DNA from: an uncultured Bacilli bacterium
Lineage (GTDB): Bacteria; Bacillota_I; Bacilli_A; RF39; UBA660
Assembly: GCA_947629265.1 (NCBI GenBank)
Contig: CANRCZ010000009.1
Span: forward strand, 1-45,921
Length of the DNA: 45,921 nucleotides
Reading direction: 5' to 3'
The position numbers were made by a program, and so were the translations under genes. The notes under the pieces are model-generated. The model ran no database searches, had not been told where the DNA came from, and was given only the letters and a program-made list of their open reading frames with translations. This document shows positions 45,606 to 45,921 of this stretch, one piece after another (the first letter of the stretch is position 1; each line of letters begins with the position of its first letter).

Positions 45606-45705
45606 ATTCTTCCTCCTTTCTAGAACATCTACTTGATACTACCAAAGTAGAATAAATAAAAAGCAATAGTAAAATAACTATTGCAATTAATATGATTACT
45701 AACAT
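45568..45705 (-). CDS. Small single-pass membrane protein, first gene of the operon
   Basis: A 45-residue protein with a long hydrophobic helix (MLVIILIAIVILLLLFIYS) followed by a charged tail (SSRCSRKEEEYENFKN). The frame continues upstream to 45765, but that part is a terminator hairpin, and AAAGGAGGTT lies just before ATG 45705. It overlaps the next gene by 38 bases. Confidence 0.5.
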   Translation of the reverse strand: MLVIILIAIVILLLLFIYSTLVVSSRCSRKEEEYENFKNVPKIIK

Positions 45706-45729
45706 TTTTAAAACCTCCTTTTTTAAAAC

Positions 45730-45759
45730 AAAAAAGACTATCAATTTCTTGATAATCTT
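45730..45759 (-). terminator. Leader or upstream intrinsic terminator
   Basis: An 11-bp stem (AAGATTATCAA with TTGATAGTCTT, one G-T pair) around GAAA is followed by TTTTTTG on the minus strand. It lies between the promoter at about 45811 and the first gene, so it may act as an attenuator. Confidence 0.75.
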
Positions 45760-45921
45760 ACTCATGCAAATTGACTATCTAAGTTTTGTCAATACTTTTT
45801 TCATACACATATTATATCACGACAAAAATCACGAAAATAGACATTTTTTTAAATTTTTCGTGTATTATAATGATATATGTGATAAAATTAATTTGTTAAT
45901 TTATTTTGAATGTTGTATTAT
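45760..45921. promoter_or_regulatory. Regulatory region with divergent -10 boxes and CACGA repeats
   Basis: A minus-strand TATAAT lies at 45811-45816 and a plus-strand TATAAT at 45866-45871. Three CACGA motifs sit between or beside them: TCACGACAAAA, TCACGAAAA and, inverted, TTTTCGTG (45855-45862). The inverted pair suggests an operator for an element regulator encoded beyond the window end. No gene is seen in these 160 bases. Confidence 0.45.

Overview
The window looks like the chromosome of a low-GC Gram-positive bacterium of the Bacilli, probably an uncultured RF39-like or mollicute-related lineage that keeps a cell wall. I infer this from the strong AT bias, Shine-Dalgarno sites of the GGAGG type, TTG and GTG starts, TGA used as a stop, and a core gene set in Bacillus-like neighbourhoods (spoVB, comN, secDF, rel, dtd, yrzE-like and yrbG-like genes; nfo next to a DUF2624-like gene). 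Almost everything is on the minus strand.

Layout: 0.1-5.2 kb holds a coiled-coil protein of unknown role and three paralogous secreted proteins with a C-terminal GFRPVVVLK-type (C-type-lectin-like) module. Two of these carry a 9-10 base G tract inside the signal peptide and are out of frame by one base. A NUDIX hydrolase and a small Xre-type regulator sit among them. 5.2-8.0 kb holds a three-gene 2-hydroxyacyl-CoA dehydratase/activase set. 8.1-23.3 kb is housekeeping: efp, rpmG, a class B penicillin-binding protein, nfo, rny, an AI-2E family transporter, dtd, rel, secDF, comN and spoVB. 23.3-28.2 kb is a tandem duplication of a lipoprotein plus a large type IV pilin-like surface protein. 28.2-30.6 kb has ftsK/spoIIIE and a structured small RNA with its own promoter and terminator.

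The most unusual part is 30.7-32.2 kb: a diversity-generating retroelement (DGR) locus. On the minus strand, in order, it has the 3' piece of a target gene with its variable repeat, a GC-rich hairpin, a MutS-like gene, an Avd four-helix gene, an AAC-rich template repeat and an untranslated tail ending in a terminator. No reverse transcriptase gene is in the window. The three proteins at 1.5-4.8 kb have the same C-terminal layout as the DGR target, so they are candidate distant targets. Two of them also appear phase variable, which would put two diversification mechanisms on one protein family.

From 32.1 kb to the window end lies an integrative and conjugative-type element: large serine recombinase, small helper ORF, OB-fold protein, a 2115-residue methylase-helicase, a VirD4/TraG coupling protein and small accessory genes. 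It has inserted into the DGR target gene exactly at the 5' edge of its variable repeat. The recombinase reading frame now runs on through the variable repeat in another frame. The 5' half of the broken target gene should lie at the other end of the element, beyond this window.

A further point is that the Rel protein has lost the acidic catalytic residues of its (p)ppGpp hydrolase site while the synthetase site looks intact.
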